From an uncultured Eubacteriales bacterium (GTDB taxonomy: Bacteria > Bacillota > Clostridia > TANB77 > CAG-508), in assembly GCA_949840345.1 (NCBI GenBank), contig CATKWX010000001.1, positions 91,538-155,537 on the forward strand: a stretch of DNA of 64,000 bases, given 5' to 3'. Position numbers and translations under genes: made by a program. Under the pieces are notes generated by a model, which ran no database searches, was not told where the DNA came from, and saw nothing but the letters and a program-made list of their open reading frames with translations. Shown in pieces: positions 31,311-42,008 of the stretch (its first letter is position 1; the number at the start of each line of letters is the position of its first letter).

Positions 31311-33101
31311 TCACATTTGGAAGAAACTGTCAAATTCTTCGCTTGATATTATTTCTTTTTCTAATAGTTTTTGTGCTACAGCATGTAATTTATCCATATT
31401 TGCTAATAATATTTGTTGAGCTCTTACATAAGATAATTCTATCATTTCTTTTACTTCTTTTCCTATTTGATCTTCTAGTTCATCTCCAAAAGGTTGTGGA
31501 TCATATGGTTCTTCTCTTTTTAATGATATTGGTCCTATTTTATCACTCATTCCATATACTGTTACCATATCTTTTGCAATTTTAGTTGCAACTTCTATAT
31601 CATTACTTGCTCCTGTTGATATATCGTTTAAAGCAACTTTTTCTGCCGCTCTTCCACCTAGTAATGCTACTAATTTTTCTTCCATTTCAGTTTTTGATAT
31701 ATAATATTTATCTTCATCTGTTTTATACATTGTGTATCCGCCAGCAAGTCCTCTAGGTATTATTGATACTTCTTTTACATCTAATTGTGTGGATAAAAAT
31801 TTGCTTACTATTGCATGTCCCGCTTCGTGATATGCTGTTAGCTTTTTATCTTTATCTGAAATTACTCTACTATGTTTTTCTAATCCTACTGTAACCTTTT
31901 TTACAGCTTCTTCTATATCTTCTTTTTGGATATTTTCGTGTTTATTTATTGTTGCAATTATTGCTGCTTCATTTAAAACATTTGCAAGTTCTGCACCAGT
32001 AAAACCTGCTGTATCTTCTGCTATACTTTTTAAAGAAACATCCTCTGCCATTTTTTTGTCTTTTGCATGTATTTTTAATATTTCTTCTCTTCCTTTTACA
32101 TCAGGAGCAGCAACTGTTATTTGTCTATCAAATCTTCCTGGTCTTAATAATGCTTTATCTAACATTTCTGGTCTATTAGTTGCAGCTAAAACTATAACCG
32201 TTTCATTTGTTTCAAATCCATCCATTTCAACTAATAATTGATTTAATGTTTGGTTATTTTCAGTTTCTGCACCATTTCCACTACTTCTTCTTGAACCAAT
32301 TGCATCTATCTCATCTATAAATATTATACATGGAGATACTTTTTTTGCCTTTTCAAATAGTTTTCTTACACGCGATGCTCCAAGTCCTGCAAACATTTCT
32401 ATAAATTCAGAACCACTCATTGATATAAATGGGACCCCTGCTTCTCCTGCTATTGCTTTTGCAATTAATGTTTTTCCTGTTCCTGGCTTTCCACATAAAA
32501 GTATTCCTCTTGGAATTTTTGCTCCCATATCATTAAATTTTTTAGGATTCTTTAAAAATTCTACTATTTCTATCATCTCTGTTTTTTCTTCTTCAAGTCC
32601 TGCTACATCATCAAAAGTTATGTTTGTATTGTTTCCTTCTTCTCCATATACTTTTCCTTTATCTCCTAATCCTTGCATTTTTAATATCACAATAAATAAT
32701 GCAACAATCATAATTGTTGGTAATAATGAAAATAGTATATCTGCAATTTTTAGTATTATATTAGGTTGCTTTTGATTTAATTTAAAGCTATTGTTTCCAC
32801 TAGCAATTTCTCCTTGAACATATTCTACGAAAGCTTGAGTATTTGGAATTATTGTTGTTTTTTCTTCTTCAACATCACGTTGTTTTACTTTTAGAGTTGT
32901 ACTTCCAACTGTCATTTCTATTTCTTCAATTTTTTGTTCTTTTATTTGAACTAATAATTCGTCATAAGCTAGTTCCTTTTCATCTTTGTTGTCGTCTCTA
33001 TTATTCATAAACATTAATACTAGAGTAGTTGCTAATAACACGACTACTGCTACTACTAATATTATTTTTATAACTTTATTTTTAGGTTGTTTCTCTTTCA
33101 T
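31311..33101 (-). CDS. ftsH: ATP-dependent zinc metalloprotease FtsH
   Basis: GILLCGKPGTGKTLIAKAIAGEAGVPF, HEAGHAIV; start trimmed to MKEKQPKNK. Confidence 0.96.
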   Translation of the reverse strand: MKEKQPKNKVIKIILVVAVVVLLATTLVLMFMNNRDDNKDEKELAYDELLVQIKEQKIEEIEMTVGSTTLKVKQRDVEEEKTTIIPNTQAFVEYVQGEIASGNNSFKLNQKQPNIILKIADILFSLLPTIMIVALFIVILKMQGLGDKGKVYGEEGNNTNITFDDVAGLEEEKTEMIEIVEFLKNPKKFNDMGAKIPRGILLCGKPGTGKTLIAKAIAGEAGVPFISMSGSEFIEMFAGLGASRVRKLFEKAKKVSPCIIFIDEIDAIGSRRSSGNGAETENNQTLNQLLVEMDGFETNETVIVLAATNRPEMLDKALLRPGRFDRQITVAAPDVKGREEILKIHAKDKKMAEDVSLKSIAEDTAGFTGAELANVLNEAAIIATINKHENIQKEDIEEAVKKVTVGLEKHSRVISDKDKKLTAYHEAGHAIVSKFLSTQLDVKEVSIIPRGLAGGYTMYKTDEDKYYISKTEMEEKLVALLGGRAAEKVALNDISTGASNDIEVATKIAKDMVTVYGMSDKIGPISLKREEPYDPQPFGDELEDQIGKEVKEMIELSYVRAQQILLANMDKLHAVAQKLLEKEIISSEEFDSFFQM

Positions 33102-33235
33102 AGAATTTCCTTTCTTTAATTTGCAAAAGCAAATTTTATTATTTATTATTTTTTTAGGTATTCCTAACGGGTCAGGGCGTAATTGGGTCATTCCTTCGTA
33201 GAGCGGGCAGGCTTTAACCCTGCCCCTACAATTCA

Positions 33236-34021
33236 TTATTCGTTCGGCAATTGCTTCGTAGCTAATCCTCCATCTGGTTCTTCTGTCGGATTTTCTTCTG
33301 GCTTTTTGTCTTCTTCATCTTTTGGTTCTTCATCTGGAGTTTCATTATCATTTTGTTCATGTTCTCTTCTTACTTTTTCTTGTTCATTTATTATTTTTAT
33401 CAATTCTCTTTGTCTTTCTATAAAATCTGTTTTTATCAATAATATTGCTGTAACTAAATAAATATATGCTATTATATTGTATACTATTGAAAAATAATCT
33501 ATAGTAAATCCAGTAAATGTGTGTGCTATTACATATATACAATTTAAAATTATTGGTAGAGTTAGCGCATATATGGACATTACATATATCGGTTTATATT
33601 TTAACCTTATTCTTGTTATTCTAGATATTATAATTCCTACAATACAAACCAGTAATGCGTCAAGCAAACCTACTGCAAATTGTGCAAGAAATACATATCC
33701 AGTCACACTTAATGTTAGTAATGCATAGAATTGAAAATTATTATTATTTTTAACATAACTTATAACATCATCCATAAGTTTTAAATCCATACCAGTATCT
33801 GCTAATTCATTATAAGTTATCTGCAATTGTTCTTCATTATTTATTACTGTAGAAAATTTATAAGTAAATGTTATGGCAACAATTAAAGAAAATATTACCA
33901 TTAGTTTTGCAAAATATTTAATAGCAATATCTATCTTTTCTACAGCAAAATCTGAATAGCTTTCAAAATCTATAACTGCTTTTTTTAGTCTCTTGAAAAA
34001 TGGTATTTTTGTGCTTTCCAT
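33236..34021 (-). CDS. multi-pass membrane protein, acidic C-terminus
   Basis: TM segments and DNETPDEEPKDEEDKKPEENPTEEPDGG tail. Confidence 0.65.
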   Translation of the reverse strand: MESTKIPFFKRLKKAVIDFESYSDFAVEKIDIAIKYFAKLMVIFSLIVAITFTYKFSTVINNEEQLQITYNELADTGMDLKLMDDVISYVKNNNNFQFYALLTLSVTGYVFLAQFAVGLLDALLVCIVGIIISRITRIRLKYKPIYVMSIYALTLPIILNCIYVIAHTFTGFTIDYFSIVYNIIAYIYLVTAILLIKTDFIERQRELIKIINEQEKVRREHEQNDNETPDEEPKDEEDKKPEENPTEEPDGGLATKQLPNE

Positions 34022-34032
34022 TTTTTCCTCCT

Positions 34033-34605
34033 CTATTCTATACTGTTAAAGTATTTCTCTAGGTTTTCTTGCTGTATTTGTTCTGTGTCATTTTCAAATT
34101 TTATAATTTTTATATTTTGAGTTTTTTCTTGTACTTCATCTGCTAATTTTAAGTATTCTCTTTGTTGCATTATACTACTTTCTACATTAAACTTTTGGTA
34201 TTCGTGTTTATCTCTTTTTATTCTTTGCTCATACTTATTTTCATCTTTTAAATATAGTATAACCAAATATATATCGTATTTCTCTATATTTTTTAAAGTA
34301 TCTAGCTTTTTCAAAAGTTCATTATATGTTTTTGAAAAATCATAATTTTGGTAACCTAGTCTTGAATACACTTCATTTGTAAAAAATGTTCTATCAAAAA
34401 TCATGTTTATATCTTCACAATTTTCCATATATTCCAATAATTTTTCGTATTTCAATTTAATTTTAGCATGTCCTGCCTCTGTTTTATCTTTTATTCCAGA
34501 TAATCTGTAAAGGTCTGTAGCTTTCATTTTTTCTCTTAATAAATTTGTAAAAGTTGTTTTTCCTACACCTTGTGGTCCTTCTACTATTATTATTTTATCT
34601 TTCAT
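34033..34605 (-). CDS. thymidylate/deoxynucleoside kinase-like P-loop protein
   Basis: MKDKIIIVEGPQGVGKTTFTNLLREKMK. Confidence 0.75.
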   Translation of the reverse strand: MKDKIIIVEGPQGVGKTTFTNLLREKMKATDLYRLSGIKDKTEAGHAKIKLKYEKLLEYMENCEDINMIFDRTFFTNEVYSRLGYQNYDFSKTYNELLKKLDTLKNIEKYDIYLVILYLKDENKYEQRIKRDKHEYQKFNVESSIMQQREYLKLADEVQEKTQNIKIIKFENDTEQIQQENLEKYFNSIE

Positions 34606-34762
34606 TTTCTACCTCTTATATATAATATTTTTGGCATTTTTTAGTTAGGGCACAGTGGTGTCATACCTTACGGGTATTCCCACAAACGGTGCCCCTACAA
34701 TTAATTATTCATTGTTCGGAACGACGTTGGTCTAGTTCCCTACGGCGTTTGCAATATATTTT

Positions 34763-36355
34763 TTATTGTATTCTTGTAAATAATGGCTCTATGTTTGTTA
34801 AACTAATATTATCTGTTATTTCTACATATTCCCATTTTGGATTTGGTAGTTTTAAGTAAGTTCTTATTTTTTCACATGCCTCTGGCATAAATGGTTCAAA
34901 TAAATTTGAAAGATTAGCAATTATATTTGCACAAGTATATATTGTATTATTAAATTCTTCTATATTTTCCTTTTTTAGAACCCAAGGTTGTTTCTCATCA
35001 TAATATTTGTTTGCATATTCCACAAGTTGCATTACTTTATCTGATGCAAGTTTAAACTCCAAATCTTCAATTGCTATTGCAACTTCTTTATATGTTTTTT
35101 CTATTTCATTTTTTACCTCTTCATCCATTTTCGCAATTGGTAATTCTTCTAATCCCTTAAATCTTAATGTTCTATTTACTAGATTTCCAAATTTATTTAG
35201 TATTTCACTATTATGTGTCGTTTCAAAACCTTCAATTGTGAAGTTTGTATCTTTTTTCTCTGGTCCATTATTTATAATATGAAATCTTAAGGAATCTGAA
35301 TTATATTTATCTAGCATTTCTAATGCAGTTATTCCATTTCCCTTACTTTTTGATATTTTCTCATCATTTATATTTAAATATTCTGTTGATACAATAACAT
35401 CTACCATATGGAAATTCTCTTTTTGTCCTAATAATAATCCATTTAGTATTATACTATGGAAAACTATATTATCTTTTCCATGCACCATATATATTTTATT
35501 ATTGCGTCCTTCTTTCCAAAAATCCTCCCAAGATGTACCGTTTTCCTCGCACACTTTCATTGTGTCAGTTAAATATCCAAGTACAGCATCAATCCATACA
35601 TACATTTTTTTGTCTTCATATCCTGGTAGCGGAATATCTATACCCCAATCTAAATCTCTTGTAACCGCTCTATCTACTAAACCTTGTTTTAGGTATTTTT
35701 CTGTTTCGTTTTGTGCATTTATTCTCCATTTATTTTTATTTCTGTTTGTATTCTTTTCTATATCTTCTTGGAATTTTGAAAGTGCAAAATATAAGTTTTT
35801 ATTATCTTTTTGTACAGCTTTTGTTCCACATTCTAAACATACACCATCTGATAATTCTTCCACTGTTGGCACATGTGAACATACATCACATTGGTCTGCT
35901 TTTGTAACATTTCCGCACTCTGGGCAAGTTATTTGTATATCTCTATCTTGTAAAAATTTATTGCATTTTGGGCAATATGCTTGTGGCTCTATTCTTTCAT
36001 ATATATATCCATTGTCATACAATTTTTTAAATATTTCTTTTACTTTTTTAGCATGATATTCAGTATCTGTTTTTGAATATAAATCATAAGAAAAGTTCAT
36101 TTTTTCAAAAGTTTTTCTAAACTCTTCGTCATAATATTCACATATTTCCTTTGGAGATTTTCCCTCTTTTTTTGCTCTTTGTGTAATTGGTGTACCATGA
36201 CAGTCTGTTCCAGATACATACATTACATTGTCGCCTTTTAGCCTATGATATCTAGCTAAAACATCTCCTGAAATTAGTCCTGCTAAATGTCCTAAATGCA
36301 ATGAATTATTTGCATATGGCCAAGCTCCACCTATTACAATATTTTGTTTTCCCAT
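34763..36355 (-). CDS. metG: methionyl-tRNA synthetase
   Basis: VIGGAWPYANNSLHLGHLAGLISGDVLARYHRLKGDNVMYVSGTDCHGTPI; KISKSKG. Confidence 0.96.
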   Translation of the reverse strand: MGKQNIVIGGAWPYANNSLHLGHLAGLISGDVLARYHRLKGDNVMYVSGTDCHGTPITQRAKKEGKSPKEICEYYDEEFRKTFEKMNFSYDLYSKTDTEYHAKKVKEIFKKLYDNGYIYERIEPQAYCPKCNKFLQDRDIQITCPECGNVTKADQCDVCSHVPTVEELSDGVCLECGTKAVQKDNKNLYFALSKFQEDIEKNTNRNKNKWRINAQNETEKYLKQGLVDRAVTRDLDWGIDIPLPGYEDKKMYVWIDAVLGYLTDTMKVCEENGTSWEDFWKEGRNNKIYMVHGKDNIVFHSIILNGLLLGQKENFHMVDVIVSTEYLNINDEKISKSKGNGITALEMLDKYNSDSLRFHIINNGPEKKDTNFTIEGFETTHNSEILNKFGNLVNRTLRFKGLEELPIAKMDEEVKNEIEKTYKEVAIAIEDLEFKLASDKVMQLVEYANKYYDEKQPWVLKKENIEEFNNTIYTCANIIANLSNLFEPFMPEACEKIRTYLKLPNPKWEYVEITDNISLTNIEPLFTRIQ

Positions 36356-36369
36356 ATTAAAAATCCTCC

Positions 36370-37449
36370 TTATCTTCTTTGTCTTGCATAGGCATCTCCC
36401 CAAGGAGTTCTGCCTTCATCCTCGTCATCGTTTCCACGCTCATCATTCGGAACGACGGATGCTTCGTTCTCTACATCTTTTTCATTCTTATCTTTTTCAA
36501 TTTCATATTTTATTGATGTTTCTATTTCTTTTATATTATCTTTTCCCTCGTCATCGAAGGTATACATTTGTGTTTCGTTTCCTGAAGTAACAATTACTAT
36601 TCCATTTTTTGAATCATGTTCTCTAACTACAACATAACTACTTTTTGGGTCTTCTGTTCTTATTGTTGTTAAATCTCCTGATTTTATTTTTTGAGATTTG
36701 CTTGTTTTATCTAAATTTAATTGTTCTAATACTTCTAAATTGAATTCATTGCTTTCTAATCCTTCAAGCTCTGTTAATTTCCCTTTTGAATTCATTTGCA
36801 TTATTTTTGTTTTATTATTACCGTATCTTACAATATATGCATCTGCGTGCAATTTCTTGTTTATTGCTTGTCCAAAAGTTTCTCTATCTTCTATTTTTAT
36901 CATAGCTATTATTGCTGTTTCATCAGTATTCAAAGCTTCTGCTGCTTTTTGTTTTTCTGTATCTTTCGGACGAGCATCGGACGACCAATGGTCGCCCCTA
37001 CAAGCCTCTACGTTTTTTTCGTTGTTATTCGGAACGACGAGGGCGTCGTTCCCTACGGTTTTTTCGTTTGTTTTGTATTCTTCTAAAATATATTCTTTTT
37101 CAAAGTCATATCTCTTTTTTTGCTCTGGTGTTTGTTCCACTGGTTTTCCAATAAACTGCTGCCATTTTTCAATTTCTTTTTCTGATAATTTAATTCTTCC
37201 ATCTTTGTCTATATCTGCAACTTTATTTGCTTCTTTATCTATTATAATATGTGTAATTTCTTTATTTTTATTTTGTACTTTTACTGCAAATACAGAATTT
37301 CTATTTAGGTCTCCTCCTAAATTTATAGTATCTACAAACTCTACATCTATTATCTTTTGGTCTTCTGTTAATTCTAGTTTTTCTTCTAAATGTTTAATTA
37401 TACTTGTTATATCTTGTGCTTTTTGTTTTGTTTCGTTGTTTTTAGGCAT
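36370..37449 (-). CDS. hypothetical protein with three in-frame palindromic repeat insertions
   Basis: 359 aa; repeat-encoded VGNDALVVPNN, CRGDHWSSDARPK, VENEASVVPND. Confidence 0.75.
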   Translation of the reverse strand: MPKNNETKQKAQDITSIIKHLEEKLELTEDQKIIDVEFVDTINLGGDLNRNSVFAVKVQNKNKEITHIIIDKEANKVADIDKDGRIKLSEKEIEKWQQFIGKPVEQTPEQKKRYDFEKEYILEEYKTNEKTVGNDALVVPNNNEKNVEACRGDHWSSDARPKDTEKQKAAEALNTDETAIIAMIKIEDRETFGQAINKKLHADAYIVRYGNNKTKIMQMNSKGKLTELEGLESNEFNLEVLEQLNLDKTSKSQKIKSGDLTTIRTEDPKSSYVVVREHDSKNGIVIVTSGNETQMYTFDDEGKDNIKEIETSIKYEIEKDKNEKDVENEASVVPNDERGNDDEDEGRTPWGDAYARQRR

Positions 37450-37668
37450 TTTCTACCTCCTCAAAAATCGAAGATTTTTGTACTCTTCACTATTAATTAT
37501 TCGTTCTTCACTATTCACTTTTGTATGCCTTCATAGCACGGGCAGACAGAAGTGTCCGCCCCTACAAAGTTTGCAATGTATTTATTTGCGGAACGACTTT
37601 GGAAGTCGTTCCCTACGGTGTTTACAATTATTTATTCATCAACAGAACGAAAATATTTGCAACATATT

Positions 37669-39033
37669 TTATTGCAATTCTTGTTCTATTAATTTTGCTA
37701 TTTCTTGTGCCTTTTTTGTTATGTATTCTTGATTTTCCCCTTCTATCATAACTCTTACTAATGGTTCTGTTCCAGATGGTCTTACTAATACTCTTCCGTT
37801 TCCAGCAAATTCTTTTTCTAGCTCTTCTATAGCTGATTTTACTTTAACATTTTCTTGATAATCGTATTTCTTCTCTGAATTTACTTTAGCATTTACTAAG
37901 ACTTGAGGATATAGTTTTATTGTGTTTCTTAATTCAGATGCTTTCTTTTTGTTTTCTAACATTACTTGTATTAACATTAATGAAGTTAGTATTCCATCTC
38001 CTGTAGGATTATAATCTAATAATATTATGTGTCCAGATTGTTCTCCTCCTAGGTTATATCCTTCTTTTTGCATCTTCTCTAAAACATACCTATCTCCAAC
38101 TTTTGTTTGCTCTAAGTTCATATTATTATTTTTAGCAAATTTATTTAAACCTAAGTTACTCATAACTGTCGCAACTATTGTATCTTTATTTAATTTTCCT
38201 TTTTGTCTTAAATACCCAGATATTATTGCAAGCATAATGTCTCCATCTATTTCGTTACCATTTTCGTCCACTGCAAGGCATCTATCTCCGTCTCCATCAT
38301 ATGCAATTCCAAGATTTAATTTGTTTTCTAATACAAATTTTTTAAGTCCTTCTAAATGAGTAGAGCCACAATTTTCATTTATATTTATTCCATTAGGATT
38401 ATTATTTATTATTTTGTACTTTATACCTAATGTTTTAAATACTTTTTCTGCAACTTTATATGTAGCACCATTCGCAACATCTATACCTACAACAAAATCA
38501 TCTGTTATATTTGCTTCTATATTGTCATCAAATGTTTTTCTAAAGAAATAAACATATTCATCTATTAAATCTTCTCTAATTTCTGATACTCCAATTTTAT
38601 CGCTTATTGCTGTTAGTTCATCTAATTTTCCTGAATCCATTATTTCTTCTATTTCTAATTCTAATTCATCTGGTATTTTAGTTCCTTTATTGCTAAAATA
38701 TTTTACACCATTGAATTCAAATGTATTATGTGAAGCTGAAATAACAACACTTGCATCTGCATTTAACTTTCTTGTTAAATAAGCAACTGCTGGTGTCGGT
38801 ATCACTCCTAATAATTTAACATTTGCTCCATAACTTAAAAATCCTGCAGTCATTGCGCTTTCTATTAGAGTTCCTGAAAGTCTAGTATCCCTTCCTATAA
38901 GTATTGTTGGTGCGTGATCTGTATGTTTTGATAAGACATATGCCCCTGCTTTTGCAACTTTATATACAAGTGATGGTGTAAGTTCTGTGTTTGCAATTCT
39001 TCTAATACCATCTGTTCCAAAGTATTTTCTCAT
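37669..39033 (-). CDS. glmM: phosphoglucosamine mutase
   Basis: MRKYFGTDGIRRIANTELTP; VVISASHNTFEFNGVKYF; RPSGTEPLVRVMIEG. Confidence 0.96.
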   Translation of the reverse strand: MRKYFGTDGIRRIANTELTPSLVYKVAKAGAYVLSKHTDHAPTILIGRDTRLSGTLIESAMTAGFLSYGANVKLLGVIPTPAVAYLTRKLNADASVVISASHNTFEFNGVKYFSNKGTKIPDELELEIEEIMDSGKLDELTAISDKIGVSEIREDLIDEYVYFFRKTFDDNIEANITDDFVVGIDVANGATYKVAEKVFKTLGIKYKIINNNPNGININENCGSTHLEGLKKFVLENKLNLGIAYDGDGDRCLAVDENGNEIDGDIMLAIISGYLRQKGKLNKDTIVATVMSNLGLNKFAKNNNMNLEQTKVGDRYVLEKMQKEGYNLGGEQSGHIILLDYNPTGDGILTSLMLIQVMLENKKKASELRNTIKLYPQVLVNAKVNSEKKYDYQENVKVKSAIEELEKEFAGNGRVLVRPSGTEPLVRVMIEGENQEYITKKAQEIAKLIEQELQ

Positions 39034-39058
39034 TAATTTTGCCTCCTAATAAAAATAT

Positions 39059-39092
39059 AATGGATTTTACATTTTAAATCCATTATATTATA
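39059..39092. terminator. terminator-like hairpin upstream/downstream boundary of glmM
   Basis: ATAATGGATTTTACATTTTAAATCCATTAT. Confidence 0.5.
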
Positions 39093-39194
39093 TCCAATTT
39101 GCCTTTTCTTGGCAATACATTTACTTAAAAATATGATAAAAATTGTATAATTCAAATTTCTAATTTTTATATTATTGTTTTAATTTTAATAGAT

Positions 39195-39238
39195 TTTTTT
39201 GGAAATTATATTACCGAATGGTAATTGGTTGAAAAAAA
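39195..39238. repeat. direct repeat flanking TA module (copy 1)
   Basis: TTTTTTGGAAATTATATTACCGAATGGTAATTGGTTGAAAAAAA. Confidence 0.85.
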
Positions 39239-39564
39239 TTATAACAAATTGTTATTTATGTAATTTCTGCCACCATAATACATATGAGCAATATGTACTA
39301 CTTTGTTTTTTTCATCTATAGTATAAAGAATAACATATTTTTTATAACTACTCTTCTATAATATCTTTTTAATGCATCTGTTTTTTCTATTTGCATATAT
39401 ATTTTCGGGGCATATTTTAATTTTTGAATTGCAACTTCGATTTTCTGCATTATATCTTTTGCGGCATTTTTAGCATATAAGTCTTCAGATATGTAATCAT
39501 ATATTTTATTGATTTCCTTAAATGCTGTTGGAGTAATAATTATTTTATATTGTTCAATATCCAT
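39239..39564 (-). CDS. ParE/RelE-like toxin, C-terminus displaced by -1 frameshift or indel at A AAA AAT
   Basis: MDIEQYKIIITPTAFKEINKIYDYISEDLYAKNAAKDIMQKIEVAIQKL...; a -1 step gives VIKNYVILYTIDEKNKVVHIAHMYYGGRNYINNNLL*. Confidence 0.7.
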
Positions 39565-39721
39565 ATTTCTGTCTCAACTCCTTAAATGCAATGTCTGCTT
39601 CAATCCCTTCTCCTTTTTCTATTTCTTCTTCTGATTTTTTTAATATTTCTATTAGATTTTCTTTCATATCATCCATAACATAATTTTTAGTGTTCATAAT
39701 TATATTACTTGTTTTTTGCAT
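39554..39721 (-). CDS. putative antitoxin overlapping the toxin start
   Basis: MQKTSNIIMNTKNYVMDDMKENLIEILKKSEEEIEKGEGIEADIAFKELRQKYGY, stop overlaps toxin ATG. Confidence 0.68.
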   Translation of the reverse strand: MQKTSNIIMNTKNYVMDDMKENLIEILKKSEEEIEKGEGIEADIAFKELRQKYGY

Positions 39722-39801
39722 ATAAATTCACCTCATTTTTATTATATTTATAGTATATCATAAATTTTTTTATTGTTAAATATATTTTTATTTATTATTT
39801 G

Positions 39802-39849
39802 CTTTTTTGGAAAATTATATTACCGAATGGTAATTGGTTGAAAAAAAAT
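39802..39849. repeat. direct repeat flanking TA module (copy 2)
   Basis: CTTTTTTGGAAAATTATATTACCGAATGGTAATTGGTTGAAAAAAAATA. Confidence 0.85.
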
Positions 39850-39913
39850 AAGGGCACTGTTTATTTGCGGGTCGACTTAGAGGTCGACCCCTACAATGTT
39901 TGCAATGTGTTTT

Positions 39914-40486
39914 CTATTTGTTTGAATTTAATTTATACTCATTTTCTATTATTGACATTATTATTTGTACTGTTTTTTCTAAATTATTATTTTTTAATAC
40001 ATAATCATACATACTTATTTTTGATTCTTCATAATCAAATCTATTTAATCTTAGTTCTATTTCTTTTATGCTTGGCTTGTCTATTCTGTTCTCTAACCTA
40101 TTCCTTAGCTCCTCCTTTGGAACTCTTAAGAATATTGTAACTATTTTTACATCATCTTTTAATAAATCAATTAGAGCTTGTGTCCCATTAACTTCTATAT
40201 CTTTTACTATTATTTTGCCACTGTTTATTTTATCGTTTAATAGTTTTTTTGATGTTCCATAATAGTGATTATGGTGCACAGAATATTCATATAATTCATT
40301 ATCCTTAATCATTCTTTCGAATTCTTGTGTTGTAACGAAGTTATATGTTTGTCCTGCAACATCTCCATCTCTAGGAGGTCTGTCTGTATAAGAAGGCAAT
40401 GTTTCTACATTATCCATTCTTTTTAACAGTTCCTTTTTTATTGTATCCTTTCCAGCTCCTGCTACTCCTGACAAAATTACTAACAT
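39914..40486 (-). CDS. gmk: guanylate kinase
   Basis: MLVILSGVAGAGKDTIKKELLKRM...SYTDRPPRDGDVAGQTYNFVT. Confidence 0.93.
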   Translation of the reverse strand: MLVILSGVAGAGKDTIKKELLKRMDNVETLPSYTDRPPRDGDVAGQTYNFVTTQEFERMIKDNELYEYSVHHNHYYGTSKKLLNDKINSGKIIVKDIEVNGTQALIDLLKDDVKIVTIFLRVPKEELRNRLENRIDKPSIKEIELRLNRFDYEESKISMYDYVLKNNNLEKTVQIIMSIIENEYKLNSNK

Positions 40487-40668
40487 ACTGTCACCTTACC
40501 TTCTGCAATTTCATTTGCAGCTAAAGTAACTGGAGATTCCTCCTTAACTTCTGTTAGCACTTCACTTCCTAATGCTATTTGTCTTGCTCTTTTTGCTGTA
40601 ACTATTACTAGTCTAAATCTGTTATCTACTACATCTAATAAACTCGTTACTGTTGGTAATACCATCAT
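40480..40668 (-). CDS. rpoZ: RNA polymerase omega subunit
   Basis: NRFRLVIVTAKRARQIALGSEVLTEVKEESPVTLAANEIAEGKV. Confidence 0.9.
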   Translation of the reverse strand: MMVLPTVTSLLDVVDNRFRLVIVTAKRARQIALGSEVLTEVKEESPVTLAANEIAEGKVTVC

Positions 40669-40674
40669 TTTAAA

Positions 40675-40950
40675 TCACATTCCCTTCATTTTACTATTTA
40701 TATTTGTTTCTTCATCTGCGCCAGTACATCTTCCTGCTATTGTTTCCGGTTGTATTGAAGATAAAACTACATGACCAGAATCCATCATTATTACTGCTCT
40801 TGTACGTCTTCCTAATGTTGCGTCTATTGTCATTTTGTTATCTTTTGCCTCTTGTATAATTCTTTTTATAGGTGCCGATTCAGGACTTACTATTGATATA
40901 ACTCTACTTGCAGACACCATATTTCCAAAACCAATATTTATAAGTTGCAT
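40675..40950 (-). CDS. remA: RemA/DUF370 family regulator
   Basis: [74 protein letters not shown]. Confidence 0.92.
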   Translation of the reverse strand: MQLINIGFGNMVSASRVISIVSPESAPIKRIIQEAKDNKMTIDATLGRRTRAVIMMDSGHVVLSSIQPETIAGRCTGADEETNINSKMKGM

Positions 40951-40970
40951 AAATACTCCCTTCCCTTTCG

Positions 40971-41846
40971 TTATTCTATATTCTGTATCTGTTCTCTTAT
41001 ATTTTCAAGTTCTGTTTTTACTTCTACTACTAAATTCGTTATATCTAAACAATTAGCTTTTGACCCTATTGTATTTGTTTCTCTATTCATTTCTTGTAAA
41101 AGAAAATCTATTTTCTTTCCTATTGCCCCATCTGTATTTAACATTTCTATAAACTGATTAATATGACTTTTTAATCTTGTTATTTCTTCTTCTACTGAAC
41201 ATTTATCTGCATATATTACTACTTCCTGTGCCAACCTATTTTCATCAACTACATCTGTGTTTAAATATTCTTTTACCCTATTTGTTAATTTTACTACATA
41301 ATCTTCAACAAGTCTAGTAGAAAATTCACAAATTTTATTTACATTACCAGAAATTTGGTTTATTCTATTCAATAAATCTTTGCTAATCTTTTCTCCCTCT
41401 GTTTGTCTCATAGAAATAAATTCCTTAATTGCTTCTGATAACGCCACTTGCAATTCAGACCATATTAATTCTTCATTTTCATCATTTTGAATTGTTAGTA
41501 CATCTGGCATTTTTGAAATATCCATAACATTTATATTATTTTCAATACCAGTTTCATCACATATTTTTCTTAACTCAGAAATATACATGTTTGCAAGCTC
41601 ACTATTTATTTTCACTTCTCTTCCTATGTTGCTATTATTTATAAAGCTAACATATACATCTACTTTTCCTCTTGTTATTGTTTTACATATTTCTTTTTTT
41701 ATGTGTTCTTCTAAATATGTTATACTCCTTGGCATTTTTATTGTTATATCACTATATTTATGATTTACAGATTTTATTTCTACTATGTATTCTCTTGAGT
41801 CTTTTTCATATTTTCCTCTACCAAATCCAGTCATACTCTTTATCAT
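40971..41846 (-). CDS. yicC: YicC family endoribonuclease
   Basis: [34 protein letters not shown]. Confidence 0.93.
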   Translation of the reverse strand: MIKSMTGFGRGKYEKDSREYIVEIKSVNHKYSDITIKMPRSITYLEEHIKKEICKTITRGKVDVYVSFINNSNIGREVKINSELANMYISELRKICDETGIENNINVMDISKMPDVLTIQNDENEELIWSELQVALSEAIKEFISMRQTEGEKISKDLLNRINQISGNVNKICEFSTRLVEDYVVKLTNRVKEYLNTDVVDENRLAQEVVIYADKCSVEEEITRLKSHINQFIEMLNTDGAIGKKIDFLLQEMNRETNTIGSKANCLDITNLVVEVKTELENIREQIQNIE

Positions 41847-42008
41847 GATTTATTCCTCCTCAAAATTCGAAGAATTTTGTACTCTTCACTATTCACTTTT
41901 CACTGGGCAAAATCTGTCGCCCCTACATTCATTATTCATTATATGGAACGACTTTGGAAGTCGTTCCATACAGCGTTTGCAATACATTTTTACAAAATTA
42001 ACAAATAA

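Noticed and set aside
33102-33236. N-terminal extension of ftsH ORF
   Set aside because: Translation of a repeat region; FtsH starts at MKEKQPKNK with an RBS
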